From the NCBI GenBank assembly GCA_003427395.1, contig BFEA01000334.1, forward strand, positions 396,830 through 418,438: 21,609 bases of DNA, written 5' to 3'. The notes beneath the pieces were generated by a model. It was not told the origin of the DNA and ran no database searches. It saw only the letters and a list, made by a program, of their open reading frames with translations. Position numbers and translations under genes: made by a program. Positions 1 through 8,597 of this stretch are shown here, one piece after another. The DNA comes from Chara braunii. Its lineage: Eukaryota; Streptophyta; Charophyceae; Charales; Characeae. Numbering within the stretch: the first letter of the stretch is position 1; each line of letters opens with the position of its first letter.

Positions 1-328
1 GCGCCTGATGTAGACTCTTGAAGCCATGCACTCTCCAGAAAGTTGTTTTGTGGAGAGGTCCGAGGACCACCACCCTCCACAAACCGCCATGCACAGGTGG
101 GGAAACCGAAAACACTTGTGTTGTGTAGACGGTGTGGCGAGCAGTCTGACATATTTTTCATTCCCCGAGTTTGGCGATTAAGTGCAATCAGGCGCCCACT
201 CACGAAACTTGGCATATGGAGAGCAGTGCAACCAGGCCCCATGTCGCTGGCTGGTACACCCATGAACACACTGGTAACCCACGAACCTTGACGGAATCCG
301 ATGAATAGAATTTCCACCAGGGGCCGGT
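1..328. other. unassigned sequence
   Basis: I see no recognisable gene, repeat or structured element here. The open frames are short, lack family motifs and overlap one another on both strands, as expected for non-coding DNA. Confidence 0.5.
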
Positions 329-342
329 CACACACACACACA
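329..342. repeat. (CA)n microsatellite
   Basis: This is a pure CA dinucleotide run of about seven units, followed directly by an A-rich AAAAAGAGAG stretch. It is an ordinary eukaryotic simple repeat. Confidence 0.85.
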
Positions 343-504
343 AAAAGAGAGCACAGAATGTAAAACACACGTAAAAATGCCGAGGGTAGCGGTGGCCCTC
401 TTGTCCCGCAGGCTTCCCATAGCACGAACGTGAGCGTACCAGGCCTTGTTCAGGGCCACATTCGGCCAAGAGAGCCAGGTAAAAGTTGCCCAAGACCAGT
501 GACT

Positions 505-567
505 GCCCTCCTGTCCTTCCCTCATCCTCCCCCCTCCCCCCCCCCCCCCCCCCGCCCCTCCCCCTCT
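505..567. repeat. C-rich tract with an 18-C run
   Basis: The tract is almost entirely pyrimidine and includes 18 uninterrupted C (536-553), flanked by further C runs. The minus strand therefore has many G runs and could form a G-quadruplex. A proline-rich open frame across it on the plus strand and a glycine-rich one on the minus strand come from composition and are not genes. Confidence 0.85.
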
Positions 568-620
568 CAAACTTGTGGCCATATACAAGGGGGCTGTGGT
601 TTAGATGAACTGCCTTGAAA

Positions 621-666
621 GGGACCAGTTCTATTCATTCTGGTGCAGCTCTCCACAAATAGATAT
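621..666 (+). repeat. GGGAC module, diverged partial copy (H1)
   Basis: The stretch starts GGGACCAG. It has a short CCAG/CTGG pairing (625-628 with 640-643), then GTGCAGCTCTCCACAAATAGA, close to the middle box of the complete copy at 5306 (GCTCCCCACAAATAGA). The characteristic 7-base loop is not recognisable and the third hairpin is absent, so this is a weak, decayed copy. Confidence 0.45.
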
Positions 667-870
667 CAAAGATCGCAATGGGGGAAGCGCACTCATGGGG
701 GAAGCTTGTATCACGATCTCTAATAGTAGACCACCCAGAGGTTTTGTGGTAAGAATAAAAGATAAAAAGGAGAGGGAGGGGGTTGGCAGGATAAGGTGAG
801 GGAGGAGGGGCAGGGGCAATGCTGCACTTGCCCTTATTCTTGGCTTCTGATGACCGTAATCTATGATCAG

Positions 871-987
871 GAGGTGATGCTCCCCACCAATAGATGGAGC
901 CTCTCCCAAGGTGCTAGTGGTGTCTGCCCTTACCAGCACCACTATCACTGGAAGGGGTGTTTCTTCCAAAAAAAAAGAAAAAAAAAA
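871..987 (+). repeat. GGGAC module copy lacking the first hairpin (H2)
   Basis: It carries the middle box GCTCCCCACCAATAGA followed by TGGAGCC, in which GCTCC (879-883) can pair with GGAGC (896-900). It then has the third hairpin: stem 911-923 with 936-948 (12 of 13 positions pair, one of them G.U), closing the loop CTGCCCTTACCA (924-935). It ends in an A-rich tail interrupted by one G (968-987). The first hairpin and its GGGAC start are not recognisable upstream. This is one of three copies with the conserved 12-base loop. Confidence 0.75.
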
Positions 988-1065
988 GGGGGGGAATCAT
1001 TGCAAGTGGCACCTCGCCCCGGGCCAGTAGAGGAGGAAAGGCGCTCGCAAAGTGCCAACATTTTG

Positions 1066-1068
<3 letters not shown>

Positions 1069-1099
<31 letters not shown>

Positions 1100-1107
1100 T
1101 CAAATAG

Positions 1108-1141
<34 letters not shown>
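1069..1141. repeat. paired (TA)n / (AT)n microsatellites
   Basis: Two alternating AT runs (1069-1097 and 1111-1141) flank a 13-base spacer. Each run is self-complementary and the two can pair with each other, so the site is cruciform-prone and likely length-variable. It lies about 80 bases past the A-rich tail of the module copy at 871. Confidence 0.95.
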
Positions 1142-1142
<1 letters not shown>

Positions 1143-1270
1143 TTCAGGACCAGTGCCAGGTTCAGGTTCTGGCACATTCAGAATGTTGAGGAGTGTGGTG
1201 AGACCTCAAGCAGAGATTAGGGACTCGCCACACCAGTGTAGAGAACCGTTCTTTTTCACCAACTGTCAGA

Positions 1271-1298
1271 ATTTCTTTTTTTCTTTCTTTTTTTTTTG
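1271..1298 (-). repeat. T-rich tract (possible A tail of a minus-strand element)
   Basis: This is a nearly pure T tract with a few C. Read on the minus strand it is an A-rich tail, and it lies downstream (in minus sense) of the reverse-oriented GGGAC module copies at 1407-1537. The same order is seen in forward copies. Whether it is the tail of that insertion is inferred. Confidence 0.55.
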
Positions 1299-1406
1299 TG
1301 GAGAACCATTCATATCACTTATATTGGTGAAAAATCAAAGGAACCGGGGCCGGGAAACCCCACAATATTCCCGAAAACAACTGGGGCCATCACCCAGATT
1401 TGGCTC

Positions 1407-1537
1407 CTGGAAACCGGGTCCAGTGTCCCCAAATGGGGTGCATCCAAGCTTCTATTCATTCAACTACTTCCCACCAACCTGGAAACCAGGTCCAGCGTCC
1501 CCAAACCTGGACCTAAAGAAAACCGGTTCCAGCGTCC
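1407..1537 (-). repeat. cluster of three reverse-oriented GGGAC hairpins (H3-H5)
   Basis: Read on the minus strand, 1429-1407 is GGGACA followed by CTGGA-CCCGGTT-TCCAG, a 5-bp stem with a 7-base loop. 1501-1479 is GGGACG followed by CTGGA-CCTGGTT-TCCAG. 1537-1521 is GGGACGCTGGAACCGGTT, whose matching TCCAG lies further off, so its loop is enlarged. The middle box and third hairpin are not clear in these copies. The cluster appears to have been multiplied by local duplication (see 1436-1623 and 1493-1566). Confidence 0.75.
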
Positions 1538-1623
1538 CCAAACCTGGACCTAAAGAAAATTCCCCAAATGGAAAAAAAAGGGTGCATCCAAGCTTCTATT
1601 CATTGAACTACTTCCCACCAACC
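1436..1623. repeat. 44-bp direct repeat flanking the reverse hairpins
   Basis: Bases 1436-1479 and 1580-1623 are nearly identical (one difference seen). Both start GGGTGCATCCAAGCTT and end ACTTCCCACCAACC. They lie 144 bases apart and bracket the hairpins H4 and H5, which suggests a recent segmental duplication. Confidence 0.85.
1493..1566. repeat. 37-bp tandem duplication
   Basis: The stretch beginning CAGCGTCCCCAAACCTGG occurs at 1493 and again at 1530 and continues identically for about 30 bases. Each unit contains the reverse complement of the GGGACGCTG start of the module, so the hairpin itself was duplicated in tandem. Confidence 0.85.
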
Positions 1624-1652
1624 ATCAGATCCGTTAAAGTAGACTTTATGGG

Positions 1653-1672
1653 GGGGAGCTAAAACGCTCCCC
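1653..1672. repeat. inverted repeat GGGGAGC/GCTCCCC
   Basis: A perfect 7-bp inverted repeat (1653-1659 and 1666-1672) closes a 6-base loop TAAAAC. No T run follows and no gene abuts it, so no terminator role is assigned. Confidence 0.6.
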
Positions 1673-2890
1673 GTGCTCCGCTGGGGACAACAACCATTGA
1701 CAGAACGGCAGGTTACCTACAGAGTCTAACTTAACCAGTCTGGAGTTGACAGCTCTCGAAGGGGGCCACTCTCAATTTGTATAGAGTTCACAGCCTCCAA
1801 CGCTCAGGTTTTCTAGCGTCCTCCCTCCTAACCCCGCTGGGGCCTCTTTTTTTCGCGAGTGTGCCTCCTGGCCCGACCATCAGAACGAGCTGGCGCTGTC
1901 ATCTAGCGCTGTAGAAGGGCTGTCATGTAGCGCCGAGAAATTCATGAGTACTTCTATTATAGTTCTTGAGCCTGGAGTAAGTGGAGCGATGCTTCTTTTT
2001 TCAAGAGTTCTAGACCTCTTACAGCTCTAGAGGCACTCTCTAATTTTTTCGTGAGTCTGGTGTACTGGAGCGAGACCCATGCACTCGTTCCATTCTTCGT
2101 TTCGCGTGCTGTGCGGCGAAGCCCTGAGGCACTGCATTGCTCCACTAACGGTCCAACTGGAATGAGGAAATCAAGTTGGATGGTTGTCAGACCTCGGCTA
2201 CTCACTCCCCTCTCCGTGGCTGGACAGTCGCCTGCCTGCAAAGGCCGTTTTTCGGAGTGTCCTGTTAGGTTTCCGTCACGAGTTTGGGGAGTACACGCCT
2301 GAGCTGGGTGGATGAAGTGCTGATGATAACGTCGTGTCTTCTACTGCCGTCAATGTGTCTTCTAGAGCCATCACGAATTAGAGAGCCCTTGGACACTTGC
2401 CACTTGGACAGTGGCTACCTTCTTCCCGCCAATACAATGTACAGTCATTATTATACCTGTATTTGGGGTATCTTTCAGTCTAAATACAGCGTATAACGAC
2501 CGTACGAGTACTTTTTGTTTGGGGGGGGGGGAGAAGGCAGTACTAAGTGGAATGGCGAAGCAATTTGGACAGTTTCGGAGGCTCTGCCAACTATCCAACA
2601 ACTGTCCATTTTTTCGGACAGTGGACAATAGTGGAGAAAGACCCTTTTTTAATATTGAGAAAAAAAGAAGAAACCGCAGCAGATCTACTAGGAGGGGTGA
2701 TATGATTTGGAGAGTGGACAACAAGTGATCTATCTATACCCCTACCTTCTGTTCTGCACTTCCTTTCCCTGGCCCTTTCCCCCCTCCTCCATTGGCTATG
2801 GTGCCCACATGATCTTGGTTTGGCTATTATGACTGAGGGACCGTGGAAACTACGCAAGGTGATTGTAGTAGAATCTGTTCGGGAAGGTTT
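1673..2890. other. unassigned sequence
   Basis: Open frames of 60-117 codons occur on both strands, but they overlap each other, lack recognisable motifs and are interrupted by homopolymers (11 G at 2521-2531; A and T runs near 2640). I cannot support a gene, and there is no clear repeat unit. Confidence 0.45.
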
Positions 2891-2910
2891 CTGCCAGAAT
2901 CATTGGATAG

Positions 2911-4383
2911 ATTAGGAACCATAAACTCTCCCTTTTTGGGAGAGCAATGGTCCTGTCCTCTGCTGCTTTCGCGCTACTGTAACTGTGCACTCGTATCCTT
3001 TAGTCGTCCACTGGCTGGGGGATGGAGCATATTCAGCGATAAAAAGGGTGGCTGCCAGATACCTGTGGAAACCGGCGGCAAATGAGGATCAAGGGTTTAT
3101 GGCCAAGGTGGCTTGGGAAATTATAGCACAACCAAGAGCTCAAGGAGGTCTGGGGTTGCTGGATCCAAAAGATCAGAACATCGCTCCCTTAGGGAGATGG
3201 CTTGTCAAAGGAATGCTGGAGAACACAGGGAATAAACTCTGGGTCAAACATGCGGAGTATATTTTCAAGAGAGATTGGTCCCTAGAAGAAGAGGATCATG
3301 TGTGGACATGCCTGCTTCAATCAGATATGCTGAGACCAAAAGTGAAGTAGAGAGTCTGGACTGGTATACTTAGAGCTAGGGGGAAGATTAGACCATCAGT
3401 CCTGAAGAAACCAGGCTCTAAATCAGAGATGGCAAATCAAATGCTGTTTGATAATGAGCTGATTAAGACAGAAGCAAGACTCCCTTTCAGTTCGATAGAG
3501 AAGGCGGGAAACTTTGGAAGATCTTGGGTTGAAAAGGGAGTACTACAAGTAAAGCACATTTGGGATGATTTGCTTCAATCCTGGTGTTCTCCGGAGGAGA
3601 TGCGTAAAAGATTACCTAGACTACATCTTGTTGAAGCGAACTATACATACATCCTCAAAGCCCTGCCAGGACACTGGGAGAGCACCCTAAAGAACGCCAC
3701 AGAGCACAGTCAAGGCACATGGCTGGTGGATCCTACAGAACCTAGGACAGCTTCGGTCTTTAGAATAATTTGTCCGGAAGAGGGAGGGCGGATACCTTAA
3801 GTCAAGATCACAGCAGCACATGGGGTGGTTCAAGAAGGATAGACTATTTAGGATCAGGGTCCTCATGATCAAGGAAAAATGGCTGGCCTATAAACCGGAC
3901 ACTCCCATTTTCCACCTTCCCTTAGACCCGGTATGCTGGTCCTGGTCTTCATCTACTGCCACAGGAAGCTCCCATACCAGGACGCTTCACACTGTCAGTC
4001 AAGTCCACTTACAACATGCTTCGTCCTAAGGTAAATATAAAGGATAAAATAGAAGACCAATGGATGAGACACCTAAATGTAAGCAAAGAAGAGTTGCGGC
4101 TAGTCAAGTGGTTCCATACCATCAAACCTAGACCTGCTAAAATGGCATCGCTGCAGTGGCAAATCGCTCATTGTTGCTTACTCACTAATGATTGGATTAT
4201 TGAAAGAACCTTGCTTGAACAAAAAGGAATAGCCCTACCCTGGTGCAAGTTTTGCAAATCAGCCTTCCCTTCCAAACTGATTCTGGAACTCTAGAACACA
4301 TTTTCTTGCAATGCCCAGGTTATGTATGGCTATGGCGCCGGTGGGACAGGATTTGGAACTATGTAATAGCATCCCTCCCCTAG
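2911..4383 (+). pseudogene. LINE A ORF2 fragment: post-RT region and zf-RVT-like domain
   Basis: The coding remnant passes through all three frames. One frame (about 2985-3800) carries AWEIIAQPRAQGGLGLLDP, typical of the segment after a LINE reverse transcriptase, with an in-frame TAG at 3348-3350. A second frame (3820-4029) gives LFRIRVLMIKEKW and HLPLDPVCWSW, matching LINE C IYRIRVLFISAIQGW and ELPLDPEEW. A third (4016-4290) gives MLRPKVNIKDKIEDQW, then RPAKMASLQWQIAHCCLLTNDW and LPWCKFC, the first half of the zinc-binding domain. After another frame change, LEHIFLQC (from 4291) supplies the distal His and Cys. TAG at 4381-4383 aligns with TGA 9936-9938 of LINE C. No functional protein is expected. 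Confidence 0.85.
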
Positions 4384-5027
4384 CCATGGAACTGGAAAGC
4401 TCTTCTCCTCGAGTCCTGGAACCCGATCCACGTGGATAATTTCACATCAAACCTATTTACTATTGGAAGAAGAGCGGTCATTTGGGCATTATCGATTCGT
4501 AGGTGTACTTATGAGATGGAAGGCGCTCGTCTTGATGGTCCTAAATTTACAGAAACCATTAAGCATCGAATCCAAGTAGAAATTACTACCAGATAGAAGA
4601 CCCTAAAGGAGAAATTTTAATTTTTGACCTCAGAAAATGACATTAAGCAACACATCAAGACATTCAATCAGAACTGGCTTGGAGGGGACCAAGGAGAGAG
4701 GTTGGGGCAGGTGAAATGGGAAGGAATACAAGAGAATGCTCAGGCCAAGTTCCCAAGAAATTACCGTTTACTCTTTAATGATTGAAGTAACATTGATCCC
4801 ATCATCCCAATGAGACCACCATCAGATTTTCTGCAGGGTGGAATGGGAGGGTTCTGAGACGAAGGAGGATCAAGTCCTCAAAAGAAACTATAAGTTGAAA
4901 TTCAACGATTGGACCCTAGTGGACCCATCAAGTCCCCTGCGCCCAACCCATGAATTCCCAAGTCTCTTCCCACTCCCTCAGAACGCTCTGGTTCCAACGT
5001 CCTGGTATGGGAGGGATTCACTTGAAT
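4384..5027 (+). pseudogene. LINE A ORF2 C-terminal tail with an internal duplication
   Basis: Continuing in the frame of 4291, the translation reads PWNWKALLLESW, then FTIGRRAVIWALSIRRC, matching LINE C PWEWRTILFGHW and FNIGCKAILWSLWYKRC. Stops TAG, TAA and TGA interrupt it between about 4590 and 4785. The tail motif occurs twice: VKWEGIQENAQAKFPRNYRL from 4711 and VEWEGSETKEDQVLKRNYKL from 4838. Both match LINE C VKWPRAEDTEGPLKKDFQL. The TGA at 4783-4785 replaces the Trp that the second copy keeps (FND-stop versus FNDW). The last open stretch ends at a TGA at 5027. Confidence 0.8.
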
Positions 5028-5103
5028 GATGCTTCGAATCAAGAACTCCCGTGCCTGCTCCTATTTCCTCGGAATGTTCTGGTTCAAAGGTTCACTGGCA
5101 TGT
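4952..5103 (+). repeat. 91-bp direct repeat at the end of LINE A
   Basis: Bases 4952-5012 and 5043-5103 are diverged copies offset by 91, both reading GAAYTCCC, then YCTCRGAAYG, YTCTGGTTC and GGYATG. Translated in matching frames they give EFPSLFPLPQNALV and ELPCLLLFPRNVLV, the counterpart of LINE C FFPDLFPPSELALV. With the duplication at 4711/4838, the end of this LINE carries two to three partial copies of its tail. Confidence 0.65.
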
Positions 5104-5305
5104 AGTCCCCAAACCCATTCCTACTTCCCAGGTTTACTGTTGAATAGGCTAGATAAGAAAGATATCATCTGGCGCCCTCTCTCGGGTGAAGAGGTCAATC
5201 TCAACTACAGCAGGGTGGGGGGCTTCAGCATATTCATTGTAGGAGGAGGTTCCACTGAGCACAGTCCTTGGTTCAATTTTCTGATATTACCTTTTCAAAT
5301 TGTGA

Positions 5306-5435
5306 GGGACGCTGGACCCGTTTTCCAGCATTTTGTGCTGCTCCCCACAAATAGACGGAGCCTCCTGGAGTATGTTAGGGTAGTCTGCTCATATCAGCTA
5401 CCCGGAGTGCCTACTCAGGGATTTTTTCTTTAAAA

Positions 5436-5437
<2 letters not shown>
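5306..5437 (+). repeat. GGGAC module, complete copy (H6)
   Basis: The copy has GGGAC (5306-5310); hairpin 1 GCTGGA-CCCGTTT-TCCAGC (5311-5329), a perfect 6-bp stem with a 7-base loop; and the middle hairpin GCTCC/GGAGC (5340-5344 with 5357-5361) around CCACAAATAGAC. Hairpin 3 is GGGTAGT (5378-5384) with GCTACCC (5397-5403) closing CTGCTCATATCA (5385-5396). Outer pairing GAGTA/TACTC (5368-5372 with 5412-5416) lengthens hairpin 3. The copy runs into an A/T-rich stretch and then (AAT)n. It lies about 280 bases past the last LINE A stop, where a LINE 3' end would be expected. Confidence 0.8.

Positions 5438-5463
<26 letters not shown>
5438..5463. repeat. (AAT)n tract after the module
   Basis: About eight AAT units follow directly on AAAAAATAAT. 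A short tandem tail of this kind is typical of some LINE and SINE 3' ends and may have grown from an A tail. It supports the module copy at 5306 being the 3' end of an insertion. Confidence 0.85.
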
Positions 5464-5465
<2 letters not shown>

Positions 5466-5466
<1 letters not shown>

Positions 5467-6510
5467 TTTTTGGATATTTTCCCCCCACCTGGACTGCCTT
5501 TGGTTCCCTGTGACGCCCAACCTCATGCCCAACACGACTTCCTGATCGGAGTGGGATGGGGGCCCGGAAATGCAAAAAAAGGGTGTGCCAAGGATTTTAG
5601 GAAAGTGGGGGTGGAGTCCCAGATCGGAACTGAGATCTCCTGTGGCAAGTTTCGAGGGTAAAAGCGCAAGAGGGTATATGCAGGTCGTGCTTGGCGCTTT
5701 AATTTTTATAAGAAGGAAGCTAGACCGCCTCTCGTGGTTTGTGCACAGTGGGAAAGCCGCAGATGTCGTGCAACATAAGGCAGATGGCATGTGCAGTGCA
5801 TCCCCAAATTAAAGATCCCGAGGTACTCTCACAGCACCAACAAATTTAAACACTCTTGCATTCTCGAACAAAATCCCAACAACATTGCCCCTGCCAACGA
5901 ACTCAAATTTCGTCAGCTTAAAAACCCAAAAATGAAAATCACCATTGCCTCTGGTTTCGCCTTCGTGGTTGGTCTCGCGGTTCGACCAGTTTTCGGCGCC
6001 ACTCGTAATAGGCTTCAGAATCCGACAAGGCGGGCTGTAAGCGGCGGCTGTGCAATCGCTGCTCAACTTCGGTTCGAGTTTGTCGAATAGATCCCGAAAT
6101 TCGGCGTGCCTGATACTACTGGCAATCTTCACACGGTGGGTTGGGTCAATAGAGAGCTATGAAATTTCACTGTACCACTATGAGTTGGTGATATGGAAGA
6201 AGGAGGTGGAAGGGAGGGAAGCTGGTAGTAATAACGACGAAGCCCAGGGATATATAGTACTGAGTATTGTCCGTATCTGGGTAGTCTGGGCTCCTAGGGT
6301 CGCTGGTTATAGCCCAGTGGAAATCCTCCGCGCAAAGTCGGTCGTTCTTCGTCAAACAGGGGAATTCCGGGTTTCTTAAGTTTCCCCGTTGTCTAAGTTG
6401 TTCGCCTTCCCAGTATTCGCGATATTCCGGGTCCCTCAGGCTCTCACAGTCGGACATCCAAGAGGGAAATCCCGCAGCCATGTTCGTTCAGTAAGCTCGG
6501 TCCCCCGCAT
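5466..6510. other. unassigned sequence between LINE A and LINE C
   Basis: Open frames occur on both strands. The longest on the minus strand are 6132-5809 (107 codons) and 6481-6167 (104 codons, starting MAAGFPSWMSD); the plus strand has 6050-6379 (109 codons). None shows a family motif, signal peptide or membrane segment that I recognise. The minus-strand frame from 6481 is moderately rich in charged and aromatic residues and could be a host exon, but I see no decisive splice signals. Confidence 0.4.
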
Positions 6511-7335
6511 CCTTATACGGGGTTAAGGCTGACTCACGCAGACGAGCACATACGTGGCGACTCGACTTTCTCGAGATCGTGGTCGTATGCGAGCGCGCAT
6601 GTGAGAGACGACGGATCCAGGATTGATCTCATACTCATGTCTGAGGATCTAGATAGAGCTCTGGTATGGGCTGCCATTTTTCCTCAGAGTCCATGACCAG
6701 GTGTAAATCATAAGATGTATGCGGTACTACTAACCTTTCGGAAAAAAACAGATCAAGGGAGAGAATTTTACAAGCTGAATACCTCCTTGCTGGCACAAGA
6801 ACAATTCAGGCAATATGTTCGGGATATCTGGATTTTTTGGCACACAACCAAGAATCAGCATGATTCTTTCATTGACTGGTTTAATTGTGGTTTAGCCTTT
6901 ATGGCAAAAAATTGCAATGAATACTCGAAGTTACAAGCGAAAAATCGATATCTTCAACAATTTAATATTCAAGAACAAATTCTCAATTACGAACTACAAG
7001 ACCAACCCAATGATGCTTCACAACTAACCAATATCCAGGAACTCAAGAATCAGCTATTAACCAGTGCACAATTTCGCTGACATGGTTACTTAGTAAGAGA
7101 AAAACTAACCAAGTTTATGACTGAAGGTCAAATGGATGAAACATTTTTTGCCCTTGCAAGAGCTAGAGCTAGACGAACAACTATAGAAGGATTCATGAGT
7201 ATTGATGAATCCTCAGAACCCTCTCTTTCAACAACCTCAGCTGGTTGTCTTAAAATCGCATATGATTTTTTCAAAAAACTTAAGGAATATGATATAGCTA
7301 TGCAAAGGTTCCTCACACCTCTAACACAACATTGA
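6511..7335 (+). pseudogene. LINE C ORF2, endonuclease end and linker
   Basis: One frame reads THADEHIRGDSTFSRSWSYA, then DDGSRIDLILMSEDL. The GSRIDLIL core is the familiar C-terminal part of the APE-type endonuclease that nicks target DNA in LINEs. After a TGA at 6694-6696 the frame continues with a linker (6715-7080, containing REFYKLNTSLLAQEQFRQYV and DIWIFWHTTKN), a pattern common between endonuclease and RT. A TGA at 7078-7080 precedes HGYLVREKLTKFM, at a position usually Trp in plant LINEs. The frame ends with TGA 7333-7335, overlapping the RT frame, which lies one base back (-1). Start and N-terminal catalytic residues are absent. Confidence 0.75.
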
Positions 7336-8597
7336 CACAGGAGCAGAGGGAGATGTTGGAAGGACCATTAACTAAGGAAGAGATTCGGACGACTCTATTA
7401 CAGATGGAGGACGACAAGACACCTGGGGTGGATGGTTTTCCTAAAGAGTTTTGGATCTCATTGTGGCCGACCTTCTCTTCGGATGCAATTGAATATTTTA
7501 AAGCAGTCCAGGAATCAGAGAGGATGGGAGAGATAGTAGGCCAAGGGATTCTCACCCTTCTTTATAAGAAAGGAGATAAAACCAACATTAGAAACTATAG
7601 GCCTATCACTCTTCTCACAGTAGTATATAAGTTGTTAGCCAAAACTATTACAAACAGGCTGATCCCAATCATGACTGATATCATACATCCAGCACAAACT
7701 GATTTTATTAATGGCAGGCATATTCAAGATAACATACATCTAATCAACGAGATGATTAAGCTTTTACGACAATCTCAACAAAATGCTGCATTTGTATTTA
7801 TAGATTTTGAAAAAGCTTATGATCATGTAGATTGGAGATTTTTGGACAAATGTCTTAGTAAACTGAATTTTGGCCCTTCAATACGAAAATGGGTTCAAAT
7901 TCTTCATTCCAAAGCTACTACCAGGATACAAGTCAATGGTCTCCTTTCACCTGAGATCAGACTTCAAAGATCGGTTAGACAGGGTGATCCGCTGACTCCT
8001 TTTCTTTTCCTCATTATTATGGAGGCCTCAGAGGTCAATTTTAGGGCAAATCACAACTTCAAGAGATTGGGAATAACAGGGATACCAGAGGAAGCAATAC
8101 CTATTTATTCCATGTTCGTAGATGACCTCACCATTATGATGGAAGCTTCAGAGACAAACATGGAAGAAATTAGAATATTAATGGATAAATTCTCGATAGT
8201 TTCAGATATGGTTGTCAATTGGGGAAACAAAACACAAGGGTGGTGGATACACTCAAATGGGGTTCGCCCTCCTGAACAGCCTAGGGTCCATTGGGTCCCC
8301 TTGGAGGCTCCCATCAGAATACTTGGTGTGACATTAACAGCTAAAGGTAAACCGACAAATAATGATGAATGGATATCAAGGCCGGCGTTTGAAAAAATAA
8401 ATCAATGGAAGAACCAACACACCTCAATTATAGGAAGAACCCTTATTATCAATAATGTTGTTTTAGCTTCAATATGGTACAAATCAGGGCTCTGGTCCAT
8501 TGGTAAAATGCACATGAAAACTCTTCAAAGACAAATTTCAGCATTTCTTTGGAGGAGTAACCATGAGCAAAAGAAGGTCATCCCAAGAGTAGCCTGA
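7332..8597 (+). pseudogene. LINE C reverse transcriptase domain
   Basis: The 421-codon open frame holds a nearly complete LINE reverse transcriptase, the enzyme that copies element RNA at nicked chromosomal DNA. Visible blocks are KTPGVDGFPKEFW (residues 29-41), YRPITLLTVVYKLLAKTITNRL across residues 89-110, QTDFINGRHIQDNI (122-135), motif A FVFIDFEKAYDHVDW with catalytic Asp158, motif B RQGDPLTP (216-223) and motif C FVDD with Asp264 and Asp265. All three catalytic Asp are present, with Val in place of the usual Ala in motif C. The first codon is TTG, so this is not a natural start; the protein should be continuous with the endonuclease, one frame away. It ends at TGA 8595-8597, where the family has Trp, and the same frame stays open beyond. 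Confidence 0.92.

Larger units (their letters stand above)
2911..5104 (+). mobile_element. LINE A: 5'-truncated, decayed plant-type non-LTR retrotransposon
   Basis: This is the C-terminal half of a LINE ORF2 whose order matches the better-preserved LINE C at 6511-10692: a post-RT segment ending in a GGLGLLDP motif, a spacer, a zf-RVT-type zinc-binding domain and a conserved C-terminal tail. Recognisable homology starts around 2911 (SLFGRAM, compare SIIGRTL in LINE C), so the endonuclease and RT catalytic core are missing, as expected for abortive target-primed reverse transcription. No A tail follows the ORF directly. The module copy and (AAT)n run at 5306-5463 may be its true 3' end, which is inferred. 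No target-site duplication was recognised. Confidence 0.8.

Noticed and set aside
430-618. Pro-rich (plus) and Gly-rich (minus, 588-328) open frames.
   Set aside because: Both are produced by the C homopolymer tract.
2602-2625. Hairpin ACTGTCC/GGACAGT with an 8-base loop.
   Set aside because: Only 7 bp long, in unassigned sequence without other support; such stems are expected by chance in 21 kb.
2371-2728. Overlapping 105- and 117-codon frames on opposite strands.
   Set aside because: No family motif, both cross a G homopolymer, and there is no promoter or splice context to choose between them.
4985-5005. Reverse-strand likeness to the module start (GGACGTTGGAACCAG).
   Set aside because: It is explained by the LINE A tail coding sequence, has no pairing arms and is not followed by other module parts.
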